Assembly: GCA_003605175.1 (NCBI GenBank)
Contig: QWDA01000009.1
Span: 124,001-188,000 of the forward strand
Origin: Paracoccaceae bacterium
Lineage (GTDB): Bacteria > Pseudomonadota > Alphaproteobacteria > Rhodobacterales > Rhodobacteraceae
Direction: 5' to 3'
DNA length: 64,000 nt
Shown piece by piece: positions 34,644-42,722 of the stretch (positions within the stretch are counted from its first letter, which is position 1; each line of letters begins with the position of its first letter). The notes under the pieces are model-generated. The model was not told the DNA's origin. It ran no database searches and worked only from the letters and a program-made list of their open reading frames with translations. Made by a program: the position numbers and the translations under genes.

Positions 34644-34812
34644 CTTTCCCCCTGGAGCCGTCCGGTGCGTGCCGCGACGCAGCACAGGCCCCGGATTATT
34701 GGCCAATTGTCCGTAGTTAATCGTTATTGCACCATGTTTTCGCCAAATTGACGAGCGAACATCAAGGCCAAGGTGGTGCATTTTCGGAGCGGCTCTTCGC
34801 CGGCAGATTACA

Positions 34813-36996
34813 ATGAGCGATGGGGCCCAGACGTCGAATCTCGACAAGGACGCCAATCCGGACGGTCTTGCGCCCGGAACCGAGCTGTGCCTCGGCCAGT
34901 ACACGATTGAGTCATTCCTCAGCAGCGGCGGCTTCGGGATCACCTATCTCGCGCGCGACAGCCTCGACCGGCTGGTCGTCATCAAGGAATGCTTTCCGCG
35001 CGCGCTCTGCATCCGCGCCCATCAATCGGTGAAATCCCGTCCGCGCACCCCGCGCGAGGATTTCCACTCCATCGTCCGGAAGTTCGTCGAGGAGGCCCGC
35101 AACCTCGCGCGGCTCAGCCATCCGAACATCGTCGGCGTGCACCAGATCTTCGAGGACAACGGCACCGCCTACATGGCGCTGGACTACGTGCGCGGGCGCG
35201 AACTGCTCGAGGTGATCGCGGCGGGAGAGCTTCGCGACGAGCCGGAACGGGTCACCCTGCTGCTCCGGACCATGCTCGAGACGCTGGTGTTCATCCATGG
35301 CGAGGGAGTCCTGCATCGCGATATCTCGCCCGACAACATCCTGTTGCGCGACGACGACAGCCCGATCCTGATCGATTTCGGGGCCGCGCGGGCCGGCGCG
35401 CAGCTCTCGGGCCACGCCCAGACCGTGCTGCGCGCGGTCAAGGACGGCTACAGCCCGCAGGAATTCTACATCACCGGCTCGGTCCAGAAGCCCGCCAGCG
35501 ATCTCTATGCCCTGGCGGCGACCTTCCATCACCTGATGCTGGGGGCCACGCCGCCGAACAGCGACGAGCGCCTGGGCGCCGTGGCGCAACAGATGGACGA
35601 CCCCTACGTTCCGCTCGCCGGCCGGCTCGAGGGCTACGACCCGCGCTTCCTTGCCGCGATCGACAGGGCGCTGGCGGTGTTCCCGAAAGACCGGTTCCAG
35701 TCGGCCGCGGAATGGCTCGCCTTCCTCGATTCCGACGCTCCGCTCACGCTGCCCGCGTCGCGCGCCGCCGCGCCGGCGTGCCCGGCCGTGCCCGCCGGCG
35801 CCGAAAAGCCCGCGGCCCCGCCGGGCTTCCAGGTCGCCCAGACGATCCGCGCCGCGGTCAGGGCGCAGCGCGCCGAAGCCGAGGCCGAGGCCGAGGCGGC
35901 CGCTGCCGCCGGGGCGCCGGCGCGCCGGCACCAAGCCGAAGTCGCGCCCGCGGCCGAGCCCCGGCCGGTCCTGGAACTCTTGCCGTCCGAAGCCGTTTCC
36001 CCCGCTCCGAAGGCCGGACGGCCCGCCACCCGGCCGCGCCGCGTCACGTGCCCGGAGCGTCCGGTCACCGCGCCCGCGCGTCCCGCCCGCGACGCGGAGG
36101 ACAGCACGCTGACCGCGATCCGCGAGATGACCGCCCAGGAGGCCGCGCCGCGCGCCAGGGGCGGCGCCCGCAAGCTCGGCCTCGTTCTCGGGGCCGCCGC
36201 CTCGGTGACCGCCGTCATCGGGATCGGCCTTTTCATGACGAGCGGGCAGGGGGGCGTTCCGCCCGAATCCGCCATGGCGTCCCCAGCCGACCCCTCGGCG
36301 GCGCAGGACGCTCCGGTTGCGGTGTTCGATGCTACACCGGAGACGCCGACCGCACGCTCAGCGCCGGAAGTCTCCGTCGGCGAGGCCGCGCCGGTGCTCG
36401 CCCTGGCCGCCCCCGCGGCCCCTGCGGCGACCGACCCGGAGCCGGCGGAAGCCGTCGCCACGCGCTGGATGGTCGACCTGCCGTTCACCGCCGATGCCGG
36501 CACCACCATCGACAGCGTCGCCAGCGTCGCGCCTGCCTGGCTCGAGCCCGGTCTCGTGATCGCTTCGGTCGACGGCATACCGGTGGCCACCTTCGCCGAG
36601 ATCCAGAGCCAAGTGCACGCCGCCGCCAGCCCCGGCCGCGACGGCCGCGTCTCGGTCACCTTTGCCACCGACGACGGCACCGAGCACCCGACCGTCCTGA
36701 ACATCATCCGCCAGACAGCGCTCAGGAACGGCGTCCGGTTCCGCTCCGAGCCCGGCGCCGAGGCCTGGCGTACCATCGTCACCGAAAGCCCCTTCACCGC
36801 TAGCGACACGCTCCTGACCGGGGACGAGCTCGTCGCCGTCCTGTCGACCGGCGAGGACGAGGCGCTCGCCGGCAGCACGGCGCTGCCCGACATCCTCTCG
36901 CGCGAAATCTCGTCGGGCCATAGTCAGTTCAGTTTCGCGGTCCGCCGCGGCGGCGATCTCTGGGTCGTTTCCATGGACTATTCGGCCGCCGAGTAA
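34813..36996 (+). CDS. Transmembrane Ser/Thr protein kinase with PDZ-like C terminus
   Basis: A 727-residue Hanks-type kinase. The kinase domain (about 28-310) has a Gly-rich loop SSGGFGITY (37-45), Lys58, HRDISPDN (168-175) and DFG (188-190), so it should be active. A Pro/Ala-rich linker follows, then one membrane helix (about 456-477). An extracytoplasmic part with a PDZ-like fold (about 555-640, WLEPGLVIASVDGIPV) ends the protein. The kinase thus faces the cytoplasm and the PDZ-like part the periplasm. Two exported sensor-type genes follow on the same strand; they are likely partners (inference). Substrates are unknown. Confidence 0.88.
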   Translation: MSDGAQTSNLDKDANPDGLAPGTELCLGQYTIESFLSSGGFGITYLARDSLDRLVVIKECFPRALCIRAHQSVKSRPRTPREDFHSIVRKFVEEARNLARLSHPNIVGVHQIFEDNGTAYMALDYVRGRELLEVIAAGELRDEPERVTLLLRTMLETLVFIHGEGVLHRDISPDNILLRDDDSPILIDFGAARAGAQLSGHAQTVLRAVKDGYSPQEFYITGSVQKPASDLYALAATFHHLMLGATPPNSDERLGAVAQQMDDPYVPLAGRLEGYDPRFLAAIDRALAVFPKDRFQSAAEWLAFLDSDAPLTLPASRAAAPACPAVPAGAEKPAAPPGFQVAQTIRAAVRAQRAEAEAEAEAAAAAGAPARRHQAEVAPAAEPRPVLELLPSEAVSPAPKAGRPATRPRRVTCPERPVTAPARPARDAEDSTLTAIREMTAQEAAPRARGGARKLGLVLGAAASVTAVIGIGLFMTSGQGGVPPESAMASPADPSAAQDAPVAVFDATPETPTARSAPEVSVGEAAPVLALAAPAAPAATDPEPAEAVATRWMVDLPFTADAGTTIDSVASVAPAWLEPGLVIASVDGIPVATFAEIQSQVHAAASPGRDGRVSVTFATDDGTEHPTVLNIIRQTALRNGVRFRSEPGAEAWRTIVTESPFTASDTLLTGDELVAVLSTGEDEALAGSTALPDILSREISSGHSQFSFAVRRGGDLWVVSMDYSAAE

Positions 36997-37023
36997 GCGG
37001 CGCGCCAGGAATGGCGCGATTTA

Positions 37024-37061
37024 TCACAATTTCCCCACAATCGCCCCAATCTATTCACAAT
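37024..37061 (+). promoter_or_regulatory. Phased heptamer repeats upstream of the PBP-OmpA gene
   Basis: TCACAAT (37024-37030), CCACAAT (37035-37041), a weaker CCCCAAT (37044-37050) and TCACAAT (37055-37061) repeat with about one helical turn between starts (11, 9 and 11 bases). Direct heptamers with 4-base gaps are the geometry of PhoB/OmpR-type sites. The patch is AT-rich compared with its surroundings and lies about 105 bases before the gene start. Confidence 0.5.
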
Positions 37062-37165
37062 TGTCGACCAAGAACGGCTTAACGAATTGGACGAAATGTT
37101 CGGGTAACCCGCCCTTCAGGCACCAGCCCCGATCGATGCAACGGAACGAATCCCAGGAGGACAAG

Positions 37166-38755
37166 GTGGACTTCGCATCCCGAACCAACCGCAAACGGTC
37201 CGTCGTCGGCGCCGCCGCGCTCGGCATCGCTTTGGCACCGTCGCTCGCGCTCGCGGCGCAAGTTACCCTGAAATCCGCCGACGGCACGGTGAACCTCGTC
37301 GGCGAGTTCATCGAGTTCAAGGATGACAACTACATCATCCGTACCGAGCTGGGCGATCTGCGGATCAGCTCCAGCCGGGTCCGCTGCGAAGGCGCCGCCT
37401 GTCCGGAAATCGGCACCGCCGCCGCGGATGTGACCATCGTCGGCTCCGACACGCTGGGCCTTGGCATGATGCCGCTCCTGCTGACCGGCTTCGCCTCCGC
37501 CATGGACGCCGAAGCCGAACTGGCGAACACCTCGATACCGGGCCAGTCCATCGCCGAGTTGATCGGCGATTCAGGCTTTGGCGATCCGATCGGCTCCTAC
37601 CTGGTGACCTCCTCCTCCACCGAAGACGCGTTCCAGGCGCTCACCGCCGGCGAAGCCAATATCGGCATGGCCTCGCGCCGCATTCTTCCCGCCGAGGCCC
37701 GCCAGCTCAAGGCGTCGGGCGCCGGCAACATGATCAGCCCATCGCAGGAGCGGATCATCGCGGTCGACAGCCTCGTGGTGATCACCCACCCGTCGAACCC
37801 GGTGAAGGAGCTCCACGTCGACGACCTGCGCCGGATCTACAGCGGCCAGGCCTCCAACTGGAGCGAATTCGGTGGCCCGGACCTTCCCATCAAGGTCGTG
37901 TCGCGCAAACCGGGCGACAGTACCCGCGGCTTCTTCGAAGAGCGCATCTTCCACGATGGCGGCGGCATCGCCGGGAGCCCGGAAGTCGCGAATGACGACC
38001 AGGAGATGGCCGCCATGGTCAACGCCGAACCCGGCGCGATCGGCTATGTCGGCTTCGCCTTCCAGCGGGGCGCCAAGCCGCTGACGCTGGTCAACGAATG
38101 CGGCATCGCGATGCGCCCCGACGCGTTCTCGGCCAAGACCGAGGAATACGCGCTCGGACGCCGGATGTATCTCTACAACCGCAGCGACGCGCTCGACGAC
38201 GCGACCCGCGCCTTTCTCGATTTCGCGATCTCTCCCGAAGCAGACGGCGTGGTCGCCAAATCCGGCTTCATCGATCTCGGCATCGTGCGCCGGACCCAGG
38301 ACATGACCGGCGAGCGCGCCACCTCGCTCCTGAACGCCGCCGCCGACAACTTCGAGGCCGGCGTGATGCGCGAGATGCTTGCCGAGATGGTCGGCTCCGA
38401 CCGGCTTTCGACGACGTTCCGCTTCCGGACGGGATCGTCGAAGATGGACGAGAAGGCGATGCTCGACCTGAACCGCCTGATCGCCTATCTCGAACGGCTG
38501 CCCCAGGGCACCGAAGTCAAGCTGGTGGGTTTCACCGACGATGACGGGGCCTTCGAGGCCAACCGGACCCTCTCGGTCAACCGTGCGGGCGAGGTCCTCG
38601 ACCATATCCGGGAGGCCGCGGCCGGCCGCCTCGATCACATCAGCTTCAAGTTTACCGGTTTCGGCGAGATCGCGCCGTCCGCCTGCAACGTCACCACCGC
38701 AGGCAAGGCGATCAACCGCCGCGTCGAAGTCTGGCTGACCACGGCCGAGAGTTGA
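37166..38755 (+). CDS. Phosphate-binding-protein-like domain fused to OmpA domain
   Basis: A 529-residue exported protein. The start is GTG 37166, with AGGAGG 5 bases upstream, giving a clean signal peptide ending ALAAQ (about residue 32). A short N-terminal domain (VTLKSADGTVNLVGEF) leads into a PstS-type periplasmic binding fold (about 85-400: IVGSDTLG, ASRRIL, VVSRKPGDSTRGFFEE). An OmpA-like peptidoglycan-binding domain closes it (about 415-529: FRFRTGSSKMDEKAM, GFTDDDG, RTLSVNRAGEV, INRRVEVWL). It is thus a binding protein tied to the cell wall, not an ABC transporter subunit: no pst genes are nearby. The ligand may be phosphate or another anion. Confidence 0.88.
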   Translation: MDFASRTNRKRSVVGAAALGIALAPSLALAAQVTLKSADGTVNLVGEFIEFKDDNYIIRTELGDLRISSSRVRCEGAACPEIGTAAADVTIVGSDTLGLGMMPLLLTGFASAMDAEAELANTSIPGQSIAELIGDSGFGDPIGSYLVTSSSTEDAFQALTAGEANIGMASRRILPAEARQLKASGAGNMISPSQERIIAVDSLVVITHPSNPVKELHVDDLRRIYSGQASNWSEFGGPDLPIKVVSRKPGDSTRGFFEERIFHDGGGIAGSPEVANDDQEMAAMVNAEPGAIGYVGFAFQRGAKPLTLVNECGIAMRPDAFSAKTEEYALGRRMYLYNRSDALDDATRAFLDFAISPEADGVVAKSGFIDLGIVRRTQDMTGERATSLLNAAADNFEAGVMREMLAEMVGSDRLSTTFRFRTGSSKMDEKAMLDLNRLIAYLERLPQGTEVKLVGFTDDDGAFEANRTLSVNRAGEVLDHIREAAAGRLDHISFKFTGFGEIAPSACNVTTAGKAINRRVEVWLTTAES

Positions 38756-38888
38756 GCCGCGCGGGCGCACCGCGACGGTGCGCCCCGCCACGCACCCGCA
38801 ACGGCGGCCGGCCCCGTCAATAGCCAAGACAGCCGGTCCATCGTCCAGCGCCTCCAAGCTCCCTGGGCGCAGATCGAGGAGACACCAA

Positions 38889-40313
38889 ATGCGACGCACA
38901 TTCCCGGCGCTCTCGGCCAAGCCCATCGCCACGGCATTGACCAGCATCGCCCTGATCGCCGCTTCCCTGCCCGCTGCGGCACAATCCGAAGCCGTGTTCG
39001 ACGGCAGCAAGGCCCGCGTCAACTGGTCGAGCAAGCTCGTCATGCTGACCCAGACGATCGGCTCCGCCAGCTGCCGCATCGATGCCGGCATCGGCGTCGA
39101 GGCGGCCCGCGCCGATCTCGAGAAGGCGCGGCACGATTTCAACGTGATCCTCGACGGTCTGCAGAATGGCGGGCACGCGCTCGGCATCCCCTCGGCGGAA
39201 AACTCGCGCTTCGTGCTCGACTCGATCGAACATGTCCGCGAGATCTGGTCTCCCATGGACAGCGCGTCGCAGGCCCTCCTCGACGGCGGCGACACCAGGA
39301 CGGCCGCCGCGACCATCGGCGACGCAAATCTCGAACTGCTCGATGCCGCCGCGATCCTGGCCTCCGACATCTCGGGCAAGTACTCGAACCCGCACGAACT
39401 CACCCAGTCCGACGCGATGTCGCTGCATTTCGCCGGCCGCCAGCGGATGCTCGGCCACCGCATGGCCAAGGAGATCTGCGGGATCGCCACCCATAGCGAC
39501 ACCTACGGCACCGCCGCGCGGCTCAAGGAAACCGTCGGCCTCTACGACGTGTCGCTCCGCGCGCTGCGCGAGGGCATGGCGAATGCCGGCATCAACCCGC
39601 CGCCGAACGACGCGATCCGCGGCGAACTCGAGGCGGTGAACGGGGTCTGGCAGCAGAATGCCCCGGCGCTTCAGGCCTTCTCGAACTCGGCCATGCCCTC
39701 CTCGGACAACGTGGCGACCATGGCGCAGCTTTCGTCGCACATGATGAAGGAAATGAACAACGTCGTAACGCTCTACATGCTCGCGACGCCCGGCCAGAAC
39801 TACGTGTTCCGCGCTCCGCTCCAGGCCTATGCCGAGAACGAGCTCTCCAAATGGCTCGAGGATCCGGCGCTGATCGCCGCGATCAAGGCCCAGAACGCTG
39901 CCAATGCCGGCCTGACCCAGGACGATATCGACGCGCTCGACAAGCAGTGGCGCGCCGAGGCCAAGACCGATGGCGGCCCGCTCATCAACGAGGTGCTCGG
40001 GGGCCCTGTCTCCGAATGGCTCCGTGGCAGGCAGGCCGAGACCGCCGATTTCGTCACCGAGGTCTTCGCGATGGACAACCGCGGCCTGAACGTCGCCCAG
40101 AATGTCGCGACCTCCGACTACTGGCAGGGCGACGAGGCCAAGTGGCAGGAAACCTACGGCAACGGTTCGGGCAGCATCCACATCAGCGATGTGGAGTTCG
40201 ACGACAGCACCGGGATCTACCAGAGCCAGGTCTCCATGCCGGTCCGCGACCCGGCCAGCGGCGAGATGATCGGCGCGATCACCTTCGGGATCAACGTCCA
40301 GTCGCTGCTCTGA
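38889..40313 (+). CDS. Exported PilJ-type and PDC sensor-like protein without effector
   Basis: A 474-residue protein with a signal peptide (about 1-32, ending LPAAAQ). Two regions resemble the type IV pili chemotaxis-transducer (PilJ) N-terminal domain: about 40-160 and 175-275, the second with AGRQRMLGHRMAKEICGIA. The last ~115 residues (EVFAMDNRGLNVAQNVATSDYW..GAITFGINVQSLL) resemble a PDC/Cache ligand domain. There is no second membrane helix, HAMP, kinase or methyl-accepting domain, so it is a free periplasmic sensor. ATG 38889 has GAGGAG upstream. It follows the PBP-OmpA gene by 133 bases; partners are inferred. Confidence 0.83.
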   Translation: MRRTFPALSAKPIATALTSIALIAASLPAAAQSEAVFDGSKARVNWSSKLVMLTQTIGSASCRIDAGIGVEAARADLEKARHDFNVILDGLQNGGHALGIPSAENSRFVLDSIEHVREIWSPMDSASQALLDGGDTRTAAATIGDANLELLDAAAILASDISGKYSNPHELTQSDAMSLHFAGRQRMLGHRMAKEICGIATHSDTYGTAARLKETVGLYDVSLRALREGMANAGINPPPNDAIRGELEAVNGVWQQNAPALQAFSNSAMPSSDNVATMAQLSSHMMKEMNNVVTLYMLATPGQNYVFRAPLQAYAENELSKWLEDPALIAAIKAQNAANAGLTQDDIDALDKQWRAEAKTDGGPLINEVLGGPVSEWLRGRQAETADFVTEVFAMDNRGLNVAQNVATSDYWQGDEAKWQETYGNGSGSIHISDVEFDDSTGIYQSQVSMPVRDPASGEMIGAITFGINVQSLL

Positions 40314-40341
40314 CCGCGCAACGGGACCGGGACAGGTGAGG

Positions 40342-40361
40342 CGGCGGGCTTCGGCCCGCCG
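40342..40361 (+). terminator. Terminator after the kinase/sensor trio
   Basis: CGGCGGGC-TTCG-GCCCGCCG hairpin (40342-40361) 28 bases after the PilJ/PDC stop. The following TTCGCTGTTT is only a weak T-run. Confidence 0.6.
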
Positions 40362-40435
40362 TTCGCTGTTTCAGGGGCGGTGGCCGACTGCCGCCGTACC
40401 AGCCCCACCTATCAAGGCGGTCGCTGCGCGTTTCC

Positions 40436-41356
40436 TCATAGCGTACTTTGAACGATGGTGTTCACGAAGTCGCGGAGAGGCTCGATGCTCGGCCGCTCCG
40501 TCAGAAGCGGCGCATCGGCGAACTTCTGCAGTTCCTCGGGTCGAGACAGTCGTTGATACCATCCGTCGTAGCCGTCCCGGGCATGGTCGAGAAGATTGAT
40601 GAACGCATCGGGATTGAAATCGGCGCTGACATTCGGATCGGTCCAGGTCAGGCCAAGACATCCGGCCGCGAAACTCTCCAGGATCTTCTCCGTGTAATAC
40701 CCCGGATAGAGAGAATTTTCAGGGCACAGGCAGTAGCTGTACTCCGCCAGAACACTATCCTTGGCAATGCCACTTCGTTCGGGGCTGCGGAGCCGATCGT
40801 CGAAGCCGGGACCATAGCCGTCGACGTCCAGATGCCTGCGAACCGCCTTCAGAAGCGTGTCGCGCGGTTCACGCAAATGGCCGAAGAAGGCGGCGCATTT
40901 CGAATTCCTCTCGAGAAACCCGCGCCCGAGGGGCGACATCAATCGGTCGATCGCGACATGGCTGCTGTTTCGAAGCGGCTTCTCGCGAATGACGCCCTCA
41001 TGCGACCAGTCGATGCTTTCCATCCAGTACGGAAAGCGGAAATGGCGCCTGTCTTCGCTTGAAAAGTCGAACGAGACCGAAAAGTCGAATTTCCTGTCGT
41101 GGCGCGTGTTCTCGATCGTGTGATAGACGCTGATCGGCTGGGTCTGCCGCCCCGAAAAATGCAGCGGAGAATGGCGGGCGCGCCGCTTCACGAATCTCCC
41201 GATCATCTTCGGATGTCTCTGAAACGGCCCGTAAATCACGAGATCTGCTTGCGCCGGCTTTACAAGTTCGAGCCCGTTCCTGCTTGCGTCAGTCAGAACC
41301 TTGAAGAAGGTCGAACTCACAAAATGTGGAAACTGCCACAGGATGGATATTTTCAT
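40436..41356 (-). CDS. Glycosyltransferase family 10 (fucosyltransferase-like)
   Basis: A 306-residue glycosyltransferase with the GT10 donor-binding signature near residues 210-235 (YCLCPENSLYPGYYTEKI, then ESFAAGCLGLTW). GT10 enzymes usually add fucose in alpha-1,3/4 linkage from GDP-fucose. Start ATG 41356 (MKISILWQFPHF). The gene and its FkbM neighbour have visibly lower GC than flanking genes, suggesting transfer. It would decorate a surface polysaccharide or glycoprotein; GDP-fucose synthesis genes are not in the window. Confidence 0.85.
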   Translation of the reverse strand: MKISILWQFPHFVSSTFFKVLTDASRNGLELVKPAQADLVIYGPFQRHPKMIGRFVKRRARHSPLHFSGRQTQPISVYHTIENTRHDRKFDFSVSFDFSSEDRRHFRFPYWMESIDWSHEGVIREKPLRNSSHVAIDRLMSPLGRGFLERNSKCAAFFGHLREPRDTLLKAVRRHLDVDGYGPGFDDRLRSPERSGIAKDSVLAEYSYCLCPENSLYPGYYTEKILESFAAGCLGLTWTDPNVSADFNPDAFINLLDHARDGYDGWYQRLSRPEELQKFADAPLLTERPSIEPLRDFVNTIVQSTL

Positions 41357-41537
41357 GGGTTCCGGCTCGTTCCTGCTCTTCTGAAACCCGACAGGTCCCC
41401 GGACGACCGGCCTGCTATCGTCTCGGTCGCGCTCGCGCAAGGATTGGCGGATCCATCCGGAAGCCCAGCCAATTCATGGCTTGGCGCACATTCCGCCGAT
41501 GGATTCCCGCTTCACCCGGCGCCAGGTTGCGCACGGA

Positions 41538-42395
41538 TCAGTGCGGGCGCCAGAAGGTATCCAGCGGTTCGTCGGGCACCCCGGTGACATTTGGCCTGTC
41601 ACCGGGGTGGGGGAGACGGGGCTCCGATCCGTCGCCCCGCATGCAGTCCCGGCGCAGAAGCGTCAGCTCCAGGAGTTGCGGTACACGCGATCCGCCGATG
41701 GGTACCTGCGCGAGGGCATTGTTCGGGTGAAGGTGGCAGATGTCATGGTTCGCCAGCAGGCAATCCAACGTCCTCTTCAACATCTCCCTTTTCGGGCCAA
41801 GCAGCATTTCGGGAATGTCATGCATTTCGAGCAGGATAATGCTGAATTGCCCGAGAGCCTCCGGCTCTAGATCGGCGAATATGTCATACTCTGAGCCTTC
41901 GATGTCCATCTGCAGGAGCAGATCGCCCTGTTCGGGGGCGCATTCCGCCACCCATCGCCGGAAGGACATGACCCCGCTGCCATCGGCGGGCCCCACCATG
42001 CTCTGGACGAAGAACATGTTGTCGCGAAGCCCCTCCGGCCGCGAAACGCTTCCGTCCGCCATGAAAACCGCGATGCCCTTCTCCGAAATCTCAAGGTCGA
42101 AGTCGAAATTGTCCGACACGCCCGGTGAAAACATTGCCGTCACATCGTCCAGGAGGTCGGGCACCAGGTAGCCGCCATCGTCCTCATGACCGACCCGGAT
42201 CAGCGGGATGCCGGCATCCTTGGGGCGAAACATCTCCAGGATCTCTCTGATCTCGTCCCGGTTCGTTTCAGGGAGCTGCAGATATCTATCGCGAAGGGCA
42301 TCCCCATTTCGTCGCTTCCTGCTCGCATAGCGCCGACGACGGTTCTGATCGGAAAACCAGCGCAGAAACTTGAACTGCTTGAGTGTCTCGTCCAC
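41538..42395 (-). CDS. FkbM-family methyltransferase
   Basis: A 285-residue SAM-dependent methyltransferase of the FkbM type: GVSDNFDFDLEISEKG near the cofactor region and the typical LLLQMDIEGSEYDIF motif about 155-170. The N-terminal ~35 residues are basic. The GTG at 42395 is chosen because AAGGAGG lies 7 bases upstream. FkbM proteins often methylate sugars in glycan clusters, which fits the neighbouring GT10 gene; both read leftward, separated by about 180 bases. GC is lower than neighbours. Confidence 0.86.
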   Translation of the reverse strand: MDETLKQFKFLRWFSDQNRRRRYASRKRRNGDALRDRYLQLPETNRDEIREILEMFRPKDAGIPLIRVGHEDDGGYLVPDLLDDVTAMFSPGVSDNFDFDLEISEKGIAVFMADGSVSRPEGLRDNMFFVQSMVGPADGSGVMSFRRWVAECAPEQGDLLLQMDIEGSEYDIFADLEPEALGQFSIILLEMHDIPEMLLGPKREMLKRTLDCLLANHDICHLHPNNALAQVPIGGSRVPQLLELTLLRRDCMRGDGSEPRLPHPGDRPNVTGVPDEPLDTFWRPH

Positions 42396-42722
42396 CAGGG
42401 AACCTCCTTCGTTGCCGAGCGGCTGTTCGGCCCGCTCACCTACAAAGGATTTGCGGAGCCAGAATACACGCTAGAGCAGATCTTTGGATCAGTCTATTCG
42501 CCTGTCGGGGGAGTCGCGAGGGGGGCTGGGCAAGGTTCTGCCAGCGCGCTTTGCGTACGGACGATCATTGGAGAGGGGCCGGCGAACGGCTTCCGCATCC
42601 CTCGGTGTACAGTCCATGTAGGATTGTGCCGCCGGGTCCGACCTTCGGCGGGCCCGATCGGTGCCCTGCCGGTGTACAGGTTGTGTACAGGTTGTGTACG
42701 GGTTGTGCGGGGCGGAATCGGG
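42396..42722. other. 327-base gap with promoter side for fkbM and tandem repeats
   Basis: No convincing coding region on either strand. The right part holds an 11-bp tandem repeat (see separate entry); the left part carries the fkbM ribosome-binding site. Base composition is lower in GC than the opgC side. No hairpin or clear sigma70 promoter was identified. Confidence 0.5.
42672..42704 (+). repeat. 11-bp tandem repeat, three units
   Basis: GTGTACAGGTT is repeated at 42672-42682 and 42683-42693, then with one change (GTGTACGGGTT) at 42694-42704, followed by a partial GTG unit. The period equals about one DNA turn. It lies 18 bases past the end of the OpgC acyltransferase gene (minus strand). 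Confidence 0.85.

Noticed and set aside
42672-42704. CRISPR array
   Set aside because: Units are contiguous 11-bp repeats without spacers and no cas genes are present.
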